A stretch of 64,000 bases of DNA from Candolleomyces eurysporus (Eukaryota; Basidiomycota; Agaricomycetes; Agaricales; Psathyrellaceae), in NCBI GenBank assembly GCA_027579435.1, contig JANBPK010001477.1, forward strand, positions 1 through 64,000, read 5' to 3'. A model generated the notes under the pieces. The model searched no databases. It was not told the DNA's origin and was given only the letters and a program-made list of their open reading frames with translations. Each line of letters begins with the position of its first letter. Position 1 is the first letter of the stretch. The position numbers were made by a program, and so were the translations under genes. Below, in pieces: positions 43,748 through 56,352 of the stretch.

Positions 43748-46700
43748 TTACTTGAGAAGGTCAAACCGTTGCTCGGTGGAAGGGTATCGGTAAGCAACGA
43801 ATTCACGATCCTGAGACACCAACTCATCCAAAGGTTTTCTTGACATCATCGACATTCGACCACCGTTCCTGTAAGTGTCGAAGCTTCCACCAATAGTTTC
43901 GTCGTATCGGCCCATGGATGGGAATGGCTGAGACGAATTGTTCTCCGGGTCGCGTTGGTTCTTTTTACCCAACAAGGACGCGAGGCCGAACTTGCTCTTC
44001 CGTTTTGTCGTCGATGATGGCTGGGGAGATAATGTACGACGATTGTCCTCGAAATAGTCATTGCGATTGAAGGACAGCCCAGACTGGCCAAATTCATCAT
44101 ACTGAGGGGTGAACGACTGTCTTGTAACGCTCCCATGATTGGGAGGCAGGGTTTGAATTGAAAGATCGGGACGCGACCCGGTACCGCTAAATGACTGCCG
44201 ACGCACGTCGTTGCGGAAAGGCGCGGAAGGGGGCAGGAAGTCGTGCGGAGGACGAGTGCCAGGCGGCAATGCACGAGGATCATAAGCATACATCGTCATT
44301 GGCCGGTCCGCCATGGTTGGAACAGCAGGGGCTTCGTCGATTGGGATAGGCGGCAGAGATTTTTCCCTTCCGCCCGTGTTAGCTCGACGAGAGCCATCTA
44401 CCCTGTCAGGGAGCGGGGGCATTGGAGGGACGTGTTCTTGGCTGATGACACTTTGCCGTAGGTTGGGTTCTGAAGCAACTGAGTGTAGCTTCCAGTCCCC
44501 GGACCCGGCAGACGGTCTCTTGCTATTCGCATCGTCTGTTTTCTCTGTCCGCCTATCGGATTCATCATAACCATTCACCGTTCGCGTATCCGATGATCCC
44601 GCATCACCGTTCCCTCCTCCTCTGGGTGATGGGGGAGAAGGTGCCGTAGGTGATGGTACAGTGATGGACTGTCCAAACTTCGGCGCTGGGGAGGACTGCA
44701 CAGAAGGCGTTGATGATGAATGTCTACCGTTGGCATGCACTTCGGGAGAACCACGGTCAACGAGATAGGACAGGGGAGGTGGGGGAGCAAGTGGCAGATC
44801 ATCTTCTACGGGCAGATGGCGATTTTGAGAATCTGGTTTGTTGGATCCCGTAACCGTCCTCCACCATTTAATTAAACCACTCTTCTTCTTCTTTGCTTTC
44901 TCTTCGGAAACCGGATCTGATTGGTCTCCATTAGGCCAGAATGCGCTAAGGCGAGAGGAGGCGTTGGGAGAAATGATGGTTCGGCGTTTGTCCTCGCGTT
45001 GGAGAGCCACGCTGCCAATAAAATCAGTACGGCGAGGAGCAAATGAGTGATATTTTACGTACTGCATGTCGACCATACTTCCAGACATCCCCGAAGGTGC
45101 AAAACTGTGGGCCAGACTATCCTGAGACCGCCAGCCAGTGCTGAGATTGCGCATTCCGAAGAACTTGGGTCTTCTTGGAGAGGATCCTGAGCCCAATGAA
45201 TGAACATCGGAGAACGAGGCTTGGGAATACGCCCGCGGTAAATCGGGACGATCATGAGGGGCAAGCTCGCTGACTGGCCTTGCACCAGTATGTGAGAGTG
45301 CTGAGCGCGGCTTGAGGGTATTATCCACCGTCAGGCCGGTACTCTGGGCAGAGATGATCGAAGTCACGTCGAATACAGAACTCCGTGAGGACTTGCGGGC
45401 ACGCTTCTCTTCTTTACGACGTCGTTCTCTCGCCTCTCGCTCTTCCCTGCGAACATCCACATGCTCTACGATCATCCCATTCTCAAGAAGTGTCACTTCA
45501 CGAGAATGTGACCGAGTGTGGCTGTGGTGTACTGGAGTAGTAGGGGTCTGAGGAGGTTTGATACGCACTCCTCCTGCATCGTCAGCTGGACTCGAACTCG
45601 TGCCCAGGTCATAAGCAGAGCGTCTAAGCTGTGAATACGTGTCGCGCATCCTGTTGTCTAGCTGTGCTGCTTCTTTCATCGCTTTTGCGTGAGCGACGGC
45701 TTCGGCCTCTAACATGGCACGTTGAGAACGGACGTAAGTGTTCAAGGTCTGCAGTCGAGAAGCAGGTTCTCGAGGGTTCTACAGAGTGGTCAGAATCATG
45801 GGATGGGCAAAAGCAAAGAGGTAACTGACAATGCTAAGCCATAGCTTGAGATTCTGTTCAGTCAGTCTGCCACCGCGTGCTCGGGGACGCTTTTCGTCAC
45901 TGCTAACAATGCCAGCAGCCTCCTCTTCACGCTCCCTCTCCTTCAGCTCCTCAAACAGAACATCGCTGGCCCTCTCCCAAATCCCTGGACTCGTGACATC
46001 CACATCGGCCATATCCTGGTCTCGCATGGCACATTCCAAGCACACCTCTTCCTGTGGTGGGGCTACTGGGGTATATGTTGGTTTAGAAACGTTTCCAGGA
46101 TTGATGTATGTTGGCTGCTGGGGATATGTCCTATTCCTAGGAGCGACTGGGGGTGTGTAGTTGGGTGAAGCCGACAGGGGCATGATGGGCGCGAACTGGC
46201 CCGCCCCCGACGCAGAGGAGGCAGAGGCAAGAGCCACGTCCGGATGACGAGGCGTGTTTGGAAGCATCGAGAGTGGCCGGTCCCCTCCGTCCAATCGCAA
46301 GGCTTGAGGGACGTTTGACCTCGACGATTCTGGGTAAGACATTGGGCGTGTGTCTCTGTTGACTGATGCCGAAAGGGCGTTGTCCTGAGGGCTGTTCCGT
46401 CGCTCTGGCTCTCGACGTGGCATCTCTTCTTGTGAAGGGTAAGATTGCGTGTCTTGGCTCTGGGAAGGGAGAAACTGGGCAGAGAGTGTATCAGGCTCGC
46501 GGGCGCTTCTTCGCGATGGTGCGGGTTCTTGGTTTCGCGGTTCTGGTCGCATTTCCGGGGTCCGCAAAGGCACGTCGTCCATCTGATCTGAGTGTCGCAT
46601 GCTGGGCGATTGGTCGTCGTTGTTCGACTGGTAGTCGTATGGTGTTATGTCCCCCGATGGTGATGGGGTGTGCTGTGGGATGTTTTGACGAGGTGACCTT

Positions 46701-46822
46701 GAGGGGAGGCTGGGGTAGCGGTTGTCCTGCAGGTCGAATTCGTTCAAAAAGCTTCGTGGATAAAGGCCTGCATGGATGCCGCCGCCAGCTTCGGCTGGGC
46801 CATTGTGCAGGGCAGTAGCCAT
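43748..46822 (-). CDS. Large disordered Pro/Ser-rich protein
   Basis: The gene starts at ATG 46822 (MATALHNGPAEAGGG) and ends with TAA at 43748. One clear intron separates WLSI from NPREPASRLQTLN; a second probable intron with a GTACGT donor lies near 45008-45062 and is a multiple of three, so the frame is open either way. The ~1,000-residue product is mostly Pro, Ser and Arg-rich and disordered. The only ordered-looking part is in the middle: a CLECAMRDQDM motif, the helix GIWERASDVLFEELKERE, and RLTEQNLKLWLSINPREPASRLQTLNTYVRSQRAMLEAEAVAHAKAMKEA. Basic and acidic helices (REEREARERRRKEEKRARKSSR) follow, and there are many SPxP sites for proline-directed kinases. Such proteins are often scaffolds at growth sites, but I do not recognise a family. 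Confidence 0.72.
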
Positions 46823-47234
46823 GGGGGACGTTGAAGAAGGGGGGAGTGCCGAAAACGGAATGATGCGTTGACCACTAAGCTCGATGACTGGCGAACAGTT
46901 GAGCTCGCTGTGGGCGGCAGCGAGCAGAGATGGTCAAGGCTGAAAGGAAAGAGCAGGAATGGTCGAGGAACGGTCAAGCAGCCACGAACTGACTGACAAA
47001 TTAGTTACAGCATTCCAGGCAAGGAAATTTAGGCCCTTCTGATATTTGACAGCCAAACAAGCCCCATCCACCTGATTTCTCACCGCGTAAAGGTCCCTTC
47101 ATACCTGGGTTCATCGCGCTCAGAACACGCCGATCTCAATGTGTTTCAAAAAGTAATTTCTCCGAGCATCCCCATCCCCGTCTACACAAATCACTGTCGC
47201 TCTAAGTAAAATAGTAATTATACTAACGCCTCTT
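46823..47234. other. Intergenic, promoter of the disordered-protein gene
   Basis: A 412-base spacer between two minus-strand genes. No gene was seen; it should carry the promoter of the 43748-46822 gene and the 3' region of NDUFS7. Confidence 0.45.
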
Positions 47235-48334
<1,100 letters not shown>

Positions 48335-48771
48335 GGAGATTATGGGAGGGAGCGAATGAGCATTCAGTTCTTCAACAGCGGGTGGAGGCCAAAACCGGCG
48401 ACGCAAATATTTATTACGTAATATTTTCGGGACATATCCTCGCACGCTGATTGGCCAGAAATCCTTGAGCAACGATTTGCTCCCATCCAGCACTTCAACA
48501 TGGCTCGACGACTCAGCAACCTTCAGCAACTCGGAGAAAGGACTGGTATCGTATTAGGTGTGTGATAAGTAGTGCGTCTGGTGTACAAATCGACCTAATC
48601 TGACATGCTCTGTAAATGAGTGAAACGATACATGAATGCTCAACGAATGCTAGAGAAGATACAAGTGGACAATGCGAGTGTTGTACAAATGCAGTGGAAT
48701 CCTGATGCAAAATGTCTAAAGTGTGCGCAAATAAATACGCGAGAAATAGGAAAGGGTAAAGGGGAGGCCAC
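48335..48771. other. Promoter of NDUFS7 and 3' region of the kinase gene
   Basis: A 437-base spacer between two minus-strand genes. The frame upstream of NDUFS7 stays open for some 65 codons but shows no domain, so it is treated as leader sequence. Confidence 0.45.
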
Positions 48772-50405
48772 CTAAAGCTCGCCTGGAGCCTGGTAGCTCG
48801 AGAGCCACGGATGCGTCTTGATCTCCTCGATGGTAATGCGAGTATCTGGATCGGGGTCGAGACACCGTCTCATCAATTCCATAGCGCCCTCCGGCGGCTT
48901 GAGACCGAGCGTTTCGGACAGGAAGATTCTTCCCTCAATAGCATCCCGTATAGTGGGAAACGGAGAAACACCGGCAAGCAGGTAGGAGAGGAGAACACCC
49001 AAAGTCCACACCTCTGCCGGTGCCGCCTTGTACTTCTTCTTCAACAAGATTTCGGATGACGCATATGCAGCCGTGCCAAAGAATTGGTCGTACTCGGGGC
49101 GAGGCTTCGTGGGGTCAGCGATGGTCGCACTGCCAAAATCGATCAACTTGATCTAAATATGATTCAATGTGAGTGTTTTTGGCCCAGCTAGAACTCAGGG
49201 CTGAGAACGAACCTTGAGATTCTGGTCAATGACCACATTCTCATCCTTGATATCCCGATGGCAGATTCCGAGGCTATCCAGGTAGTGCACGGCATCGACG
49301 ACCTGGCCGAAGACATATCGGGCCTGGTCTTCTGATAATCGCTTCTGTTCCGACTGCTCGATACATTCGAACAGATCGTATGACGGCCTGCGGCACACTC
49401 CTGTTTGGCAGTCTTCCTTGGATCCAGGTTCTTCCCCCACGGAGCCCTCAGACAAGCTGTGGTCTGCGACTGAAACCGGCAGTGCAAGATAGGGATTTGG
49501 TGGCGTCTGTGGTTCGTGAACAAGAGAGGTTTCTGAGGTCGAAGGGGACAAAGCGGGGGTCGACAAGGACGTTGAAGACGTCGAACCCGCGCTATTTGGC
49601 GAAGACAAGTGTATTGCGAAGCCTTCCGAGCGATTCCACGGAGACCCGTGCAGTTCTTGTACCTATACCGCCCATTCATGTCAGACCCGGTTGTTTCCAC
49701 AAACAACACTAGGCGGGACGTACCAAGTAGAAGTATCTTGAATCTTCAAAGACGTCGAGGCATCTGACGATGCTCTCGTGTTTGACATAGCTCAAGAGGA
49801 CGACCTCTATTGGCAATTTGCCAAAGGCGGGGTCGCTAATCCAACAGTGCTCGGGGACCTTGTCTTTGATGATGAATTTGACCGCGACTTCATATCCGTC
49901 ATACCGGTCCCTGGCGGTCATCACAAAGCCGTACCCGCCAGAGCCCAATTCATCCTCAAGCTGGTACGCTTCCACGAAATCTGGCGCTAGCTGGTGGCAT
50001 TCCGGAAAGTTGGAGGAGTACACGGTAGCTGAGAGGTCGTAGTTGCGCTTCAGCGAGAACTTTCCTCGCCGTTGGTAAAGATTGCTGCTCCTCTGAGAGC
50101 CCGGTGTCGCGGTGGGTCGCATGGCGACGGAGGGGAGGGGGGGATGTGACAGTGGAAGAGGAGCTGGAAGACCTATGACGGCAAGGGGAAGGACGGTGCT
50201 GTCGCTTTGGCGGGTAATTGGAGAAGAGGTTTTTGACTGGAGGAAGCTGGATGGAATTGGAAAAAATATCGGCGGAACTGCCAGAAGTCGAAGAGGCAAC
50301 CTCTTTTAGGGACGGGTGATCGTTGGCATTTGTCGTCGTTTGACCTGCTGCTGGCCCGGGTTTTATAGAAGAGTCCACAAAGGGAGAAGTCTGCGTGCGA
50401 GACAT
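48772..50405 (-). CDS. PASK-like Ser/Thr protein kinase (no PAS domain seen)
   Basis: The gene starts at ATG 50405 (MSRTQTSPFVDSS) and ends with TAG at 48772-48774. A 65-base intron with a weak GTTGCC donor joins SLKE to SKTSSPITRQ and fixes the frame; otherwise the start would be the ATG at 50122. Kinase motifs are GSGGYGFV, VAVKFIIKDKVPEHCWI, YLVQELHGSPW, ICHRDIKDENVV, IDFGSATI and VWTLGVLL. The VPEHCWI and ELHGSPW sequences are typical of PAS kinases (yeast Psk1/2), which link nutrient state to carbohydrate use. Two oddities: about 90 Ser/Thr/Pro-rich residues are inserted after ELHGSPW, and the usual APE motif reads SSE (YASSEIL). The N-terminal arm is too short for a PAS domain. Confidence 0.85.
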
Positions 50406-50881
50406 TTATGGAAGCCTTTGGGACGGAGAGCGATGGTTTATCACGGAGGTTCAGAGTTGCCAGCGCAGAGAGGAATTTATATAAGTCGGTGCACAGCTTG
50501 CACAGGTCGCAAACTCCGCGTCTGAAACGTCGGTCAACCCACAATGATGTGAACAAACTATAAACAAAATCAGGTAAACGGTCTGGACGCTTGGACATTT
50601 TCGGACAGCGCATGGTGTACCGACGCGTATAACGGAGCGCCTTGCAGCCTTGTGATATTAGCCGAGCCGGAGCATTGCAAACTGAAGACAGGCCTAGACA
50701 GGCAGGGGAAAATCTCCCATACTTGTGTGCACCCGCCTCCGCCTCCGATCAAAAACGTTCCGAGATGACGCGCTATGAGCCACTTGCTCCGACCAATGAA
50801 CAGGCCAACATATTGCATTGAAGAGTGCACATCCAACAACATTGCGCTCATTAGCGCTCGCTAAATCCTAGCAAGTAGCCT
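50406..50881. other. Intergenic, no supported gene
   Basis: A 476-base spacer between the 5' end of the kinase gene and the 3' end of the DNA glycosylase gene, both on the minus strand. It should contain the kinase promoter; nothing else was seen. Confidence 0.45.
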
Positions 50882-52683
50882 CTACTGGCCATTAGCGTCA
50901 GCAAGAGACCACATATAGTAAACGCCTGTACGATATCCATCCCGAAAGATCACGATAGGAAGCATGCGACCAATCCAAATTGGGCATCATCGTCAAGTTT
51001 TTAGTATGCATCGATACGAACACGTAGGTCGACTCACCCAGGCTTCGATATGGCTTCCAAGACTCCGTAAGGTCCGTCATCTCTTGCGGGGTTAGGAATG
51101 CTCCCCTGTGGAGACTGAGGTCACTATTGCTTCATGTCTTCATCATTCATATAACTTACTTCACTTTCTTCCCGTCCAGACGACCCTTGAGGACAGACAC
51201 CGTCAGACCACCTGGTAAGCTGACTGCCTTAGTTGGGACTTTGCTCAGCGTCTTGTGAATCGATGGAGTGAATGGGGTAGGTAGAAGACTGGTTTGTCCG
51301 TCCGCCATTGCTCCATCTGCAATCGCAACTGCTTCCTGCGCTGTTTCATTAACAGCATCTCCCGGTGCGGGTAGAATATGCTCATCCTCAGCTGCGCTCG
51401 TGCTTGGCTTGGGAGTTTTCTTCTGTTTGGAAGTGCTAGAGGCACCACCGATTTTCTCCGGAGAGATTCCGTATGGGTGGGCAGGTGAATGTTGCGACAG
51501 GAACCAGCGAACAACACCCCGCTGAACTCCGAGATCTCCTGGCAATCATTCGGTGCATTTTGAGAAGTTCGTTATTTCGGGTCACCAACAGGACGGTACA
51601 TACCAACGGGCAGAACATCAGGACGCCGAAGGGAAAATATAGCGAACATATCAACGGTCCACTTTACCCGTTGCCCTGTGTCAGAATACCATCTGACCCG
51701 GAATAATGGACACCTACCCTGCCAATTCCCTTAACTTGAATGAGCATTTCTGCTAGCTCCTCGTCGGTGCTATTGAGCAATTTCTCGGTCGACAATCGAC
51801 CATCTGCAAACCTACCGGCTAGGTCTTGGACTATGTCTGGTCAGAACCAGGTGATACGGATATTGCAAAAATCCCTCACTGTACTCCGCCTTGCGGGCGC
51901 TCAAGCCAGCGGTCCGGAGCAGAGCCAGATCCGTACCAGCTACCTGGTGTGGGGAAGGGAACACATCCAAGGCCTTATTGCGGGTCCTGACGAAGTCCGT
52001 GAGCGGTCATTGCGGATCCATTGGGTGGAAGAATCACGGTAACTCACTCATCGGTCAATTCCTCAGGGATATCTGCATTGTACAGCCTGATGAACTTGTG
52101 AGTAATAGAACGCGCAGCTTTCCAAGATATCTGCTGTCCCCTGAGCGAATTCAGCGGTCAGAACGTTGGAGTAGCTCCATACAAAGCAGATGCTCTCACA
52201 GGATAGATATCGCGAGCGCTCTTTTTGCGTGGAATAGAGAGAGTGTAAACAGCTGTTCCAATGAGAGCGTTTGAAATGGCATAGTCACCGGAACGGATGA
52301 ACCTGCTCGAGTTGCTCGAACGGACGGCATGACATCTTAGAGAACAAATCTTGAAACCTTGAGTCCACATTGATGAGATGGTTTTTGGCTTGCTCAAAGT
52401 CAAAGCTCAGAACCGCTGGCACTGGTGTATCTTCATTTGCTGCACTCTGGTTGGGTATGCCGGAGGTCTCGCCTCCAGCCACAGGAACGTCTGAGACGAC
52501 TTCGGACGCCTTTTCTTTGCCAGTCTTCTTTGAGGCTTTTGCCTTCTTGGTATTCTTGTCAGCAGCAACAGGACTGGAGGCGGCAGCTTTGCGCTTGAGT
52601 GTAGCTTTCTTGGGCTCCACCTCCTCGGTGGGTGGCTTCACGGCACGAGCTTGAAGGCGACTTGAAGATCTTGTTGCAGACAT
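50882..52683 (-). CDS. MAG1: Alkylbase DNA glycosylase, MAG1/AlkA-like HhH-GPD family
   Basis: The gene runs from ATG at 52683 (MSATRSSSRLQ) to TAG at 50882-50884, with several introns. An N-terminal ~80 residues are Lys/Ala-rich and basic, likely a nuclear signal. The catalytic domain reads FEQLEQVHPFR, ALAISILGQQISWKAARSITHKFI, a helix-hairpin-helix LIQVRGIGRWTVDMFAIF and RRPDVLPVGDLGVQRGVVRWF. The Asp of VGDLGV is the catalytic residue of the superfamily. It ends FLTPQEMTDLTESWKPYRSLGVYYMWSLADANG. The enzyme removes 3-methyladenine and other alkylated bases in nuclear base excision repair. Between the conserved Asp region and the end sits a ~100-residue polar insert (SSTSKQKKTPKPSTSAAEDE). 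The gene looks intact. Confidence 0.92.
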
Positions 52684-52880
52684 CTGGTAGTTGCTGAGGA
52701 TATACTGTGGATATCGCACTCGATGTCGAAGAACTTGCAAATGAGTGGAAATTAGTCTGAGAGAACAAAGACCCATGCAATTCGTTGGCAATTGAACATG
52801 TTTATAAATCAACGTGAGGAACTTGAGTCATTCAGGTTCGGGCGCGACGCGCCATCATACGTACGGTACCCATGACGTCT

Positions 52881-52965
52881 GTCCTTGTCGATTAGTGGTT
52901 AAATCATCTCGTTGTGGTGGATTGACTACTCCGAGAAGCCGGAAGTTCGAATCCTCACTGGGACA
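52881..52965 (+). tRNA. tRNA-His(GTG)-like gene with intron, imperfect stems
   Basis: The D-arm sequence TAGTGGTTAAA and T-loop TTCGAAT are present. The anticodon stem TCTCG pairs perfectly with CGAGA, and the loop TTGTGG gives anticodon GTG (His). A 13-base intron lies after the base 3' of the anticodon, its usual place. The acceptor stem GTCCTTG/CTGGGAC has one T-T mismatch and one wobble, and the T stem GGAAG/CCTCA has two mismatches. It may be a slightly divergent gene or a tRNA pseudogene. Confidence 0.55.
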
Positions 52966-53143
52966 TACGTATTTTTCTTCATTTTTGGCTCGCTTCCCAA
53001 CTTCTGCGCTGCGCAGCCTGCGCCTGACGTCATACACGCCACCCGCACTGACTACTTGAAACCGCACCTCGACCCCAACGTGTGTTCAGTTGCTTTCTTC
53101 CTTCATCCTCATTACCCTTCACACCTCGCTATCATATTCAGGG

Positions 53144-53961
53144 ATGAGGAAGACACCATACGTGATTGCTTTCGTGGCAACGGTCATCATCATTGTATTT
53201 GTGAGCTCATCTCCAATCCATGAAACTATGAAGAGGCTGAACGGAGCTTACAGAACATCCTATCCATTCGTAGAGTCGACTGGTCAGTTCTTTGTCTCAC
53301 CTTTCAGCCCTCTCAACGCTAAACCACCGATAGGATCGTCGCGAAGGCTCGTTCAGACATTCTGCGAACCACTATCACAACCTCGTATGGTCTAAACAAA
53401 GTCTGCGAGCTGACCTTGACTCGGGTCCCTGGCCGAGACAAGAACGACGAGATCGTCTATAGGGACTATGAATGCCGCCCGTTCCCATCTCGTTCCAAAG
53501 ATGGATGTGAAAAGGAGAACTCAGGCTTCTGTGCCACATGGACTGGAGCGGGATACGTTGACTATCTCGCAACAGGCTTCAGTGCCATTACGCCTCTAGT
53601 CATCTTGTTCGGAGTATCGACTCATCCCAGGAGAAGGAGAATTTGGAGGGCTTTGGCTGGGATGACGATGCTGCAAAGCCTTACTGGTCTCATCGCGTTT
53701 GCAATGATCACTGATACGTACACCAGGGAGCAATACCCAGGATTTAGGGACGCGGAATTGGGTAGGTCTCGAACTGCAACTCCATGTCGAAACCGTGTAC
53801 TAACAGATATGCCTTACTTCACAGGTAAAGCTTACATTTTCCACACGCTCTCCTGGATCCTAAGCTTCCTGGTGTCCGTGGGCATCGCACTCACCGGTTA
53901 CGCCGCAGAGAAAGGGCAGGCATGGGCTGCCGGCACTCGAGGCTATCTGCCAATCGGCTGA
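53144..53961 (+). CDS. Four-helix membrane protein, SUR7/PalI-like topology
   Basis: Exons 53144-53282, 53357-53761 and 53825-53961 join in phase. The first helix (YVIAFVATVIIIVFV) is followed by an external-looking loop with Cys (KVCELTLTRVPGRDKNDEIVYRDYECRPFPSRSKDGCEKENSGFCATW). Three more helices follow (ATGFSAITPLVILFGV, GMTMLQSLTGLIAFAMI, WILSFLVSVGIALTGYAA) and a short tail. One helix, a Cys-bearing loop, then three helices recalls fungal SUR7/PalI proteins of the cell cortex, but I see no defining motif, so the family is tentative. The last intron is a multiple of three, so retention would only insert residues. Confidence 0.72.
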
Positions 53962-54131
53962 GCACTTAAACACGTTCATTCCACCTTCATTTGCCTTGTT
54001 GTCGAACAATGATGTATTTTATTGTACAGTATTATCTCGTGGCTCGTGTATTTATATTCTGCTTCCCCACTTGTGAAAGTAATGAATGTCTGTCAATGTT
54101 CCAGTAATGAAAGAAATGCGAAATGCGCGTT

Positions 54132-55880
54132 TTAGGTCATTCCATTGCGCATGTTATCGAACTTGCTCTGGTTGTACCAGAGCCAGTTGGGGCTCTGCTC
54201 CAGCCCTCCCATCGCGTCTTTTACGATCTTCACCAACGACTGCCCTTCCTGCGGCTCCTTTCCAGGACCTCCCTCCATTCCCTCCCTCGAGCAGCCCTTA
54301 TCTCCGCTCAGCTCCCAGAACATACTTCCACCAAGTCCCTTATGCTTGATGTACTCTCCTTTCCATTTCGCTACCTCCTCGCTGTCGAAGCTGACCATCT
54401 CCTTCGTAGCGTAGTTGTAGGTCCAACTTGCAATGTTCTTCTCGTCGCGGTGGGTATAGCTCCCAGGTAAAGGCAAGGCACGATAGTCGTAAACCCCAGC
54501 TTCCCAGCTTCCTTGACCGACGCCGGAGAAGGGAGTTCCAGGGCCTTGGGTGTTGGCAAAGGAGCGACCATACAAGGGTATGCCAAGGACAATCTTGTCC
54601 TTCCGCACTCCGTTAGAAATGTAGAAGTCGACTGCCTCTGCAGCACTGATGGGTGGTCCGTATAAATTCGCTTGGTGGTTGGCAATCTTGTCCCAGGAGC
54701 CCGCTGTGTAAGGACTGGGTCAGCATCGGAACGAATCGAGCGCAGCGAAACCACGCACAAAAGTCGTACGCCATGAGATTCCAGAAATCAAGGTAGCGGT
54801 CCATCTCGGCGACGTGGAGTTTTCGGTAATGGTCGGGTCCACAAGGCGCTGCAATCTGAAGCCCGGAAACTTGTCAGCAGGGAGGAAGAGCGACGGATAG
54901 AGGGAAAGCCCACCGTCAAGGCAAAATGCGCGCCATGGCCTTTGGCATGCTCGTGTCGGTCCAATGCCTCCCTCAACTCGCGAAGCAACTCGACGTATCC
55001 CGCCGCCTGCTCTTCATTTCCAGGATACTCGTAGTCAACATCGAGGCCATCCAGCCCATAATCTTCCAAGATTTTGACGGACGACTCGACGAATTTAGCC
55101 CTGGCAGCTGGGTTGACGACGATAGGATGGAATGACGGAGAATAAGTCCACCCTCCAATACTGAGCAAGACTTTGAGATGCCTGTTCTGTTCCTTGAGTT
55201 TGTAAATGGCCTTGAAGTTGCCATAGAGGTTGGTGCCGACGTCATTCCAGGAGTCGCCGGGATAATGGATGTCCTGGTCTGACCACAAGTCTGAGAGAAA
55301 GACTTCCCCAGAGTCCGACCTGACGTTGGCGAATGCGTAGAGGATATGGCTAATTGGAGCGTTTAGGTCCTGGACAAGATATTGAGGAGCGCATCACATA
55401 CGTCAGATCGTCCACTGGAATCAAGCTCGGAGGGAACTTTCGACCGTAGATACCCCTGAGAAGAAGTCTAAGAAGGTATCGCAAATCGACATGGAAAGGT
55501 ACTAACCAGTTCACGAAGCTGAAATATGGAGCTGAGGTCAATGCCAACCCCACCTTGTATCGGAATAGAAGTACTCACTATCCAACACTGCGCTTTCCAC
55601 CGTGAGGCATGGTGTTATTCGGCTTTGGTATAGGTATAGGCTTCTTGTCGTCTGGAATAGAAGGTTCTGGGACTGTTGGACAGCCTGGATCTGACGGTAG
55701 ACTCCGACGAGCTGAGTACTGGCCGGCTTTGAAGGTGAGGAAGAGGACGATGACGCAAGCGGCAGCAATGAGAATCCGGTTTCGTAGAGTCTTGCCCTTC
55801 CTGCTGGATCTCTCCTTCTCGGTGGTCTGGATAATATCTGTGTCCGAGGTCGGAATGGGCGTGTATGAGGCGGACATCAT
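54132..55880 (-). CDS. Membrane-anchored GH18 chitinase
   Basis: The gene runs from ATG at 55880 to TAA at 54132-54134 with several introns. A polar start is followed by one hydrophobic helix (ILIAAACVIVLFLTFKAGQY) flanked by Arg, which fits a type II signal anchor. A Pro-rich stalk comes next, then a GH18 barrel: [46 protein letters not shown], the catalytic motif DGLDVDYEYP (Glu kept), MAYDFAGSWD, KIVLGIPLYGRSFANT and GGSMFWELSGDKG. No chitin-binding module is seen. It probably trims chitin at the wall from an anchored position, as in growth or autolysis; a free extracellular enzyme after cleavage is possible. It diverges from the CBM1 gene across 472 bases. Confidence 0.92.
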
Positions 55881-56352
55881 GCCAGATGATGGTTTAAATG
55901 AGCATATTCTTGGAGGACAGCCACACTCGTCTGGGCTTGCTTTTGACCATCAGCCATCGTCATGCGCAGTCTCCACTGGAGTTTCTTAAGCTGTGCCATT
56001 GCGGTTCTCAACACGCAGCCAGGCGTCAACTCTAGCACAGGTAAGGGCAAGGAAGAAGCTGTCTGACCGTGAACAAGTCGTTGTCTCTATTCAGCGGAGA
56101 CTGTTCTTCCGATTCTCTTGGCCCAAGGTCTTGAACGGAAACTATTACCGAACGGCTGCACTCCACTCTCTTCTATGTCCTGCGATAATGAGTATGCTGC
56201 ATCAACCGTGGAGAATGCTAGCTGGCTAGTCTTCGCGACTCTGGTCACCTGGACTTTCGAATAAAACCGAAGCTTCAACGCCGAATATTATCCATGCTGA
56301 ATTTAAGGCCGCTTCTCCTGCTTGATTTTTGCGTTCAAAATCGGCGACTAAA
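55881..56352. promoter_or_regulatory. Shared promoter region, GH18 / CBM1 genes
   Basis: The two start codons point away from each other across 472 bases, so the chitinase and cellulose-binding genes share upstream sequence and could be co-regulated. No specific binding site was identified. Confidence 0.5.
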
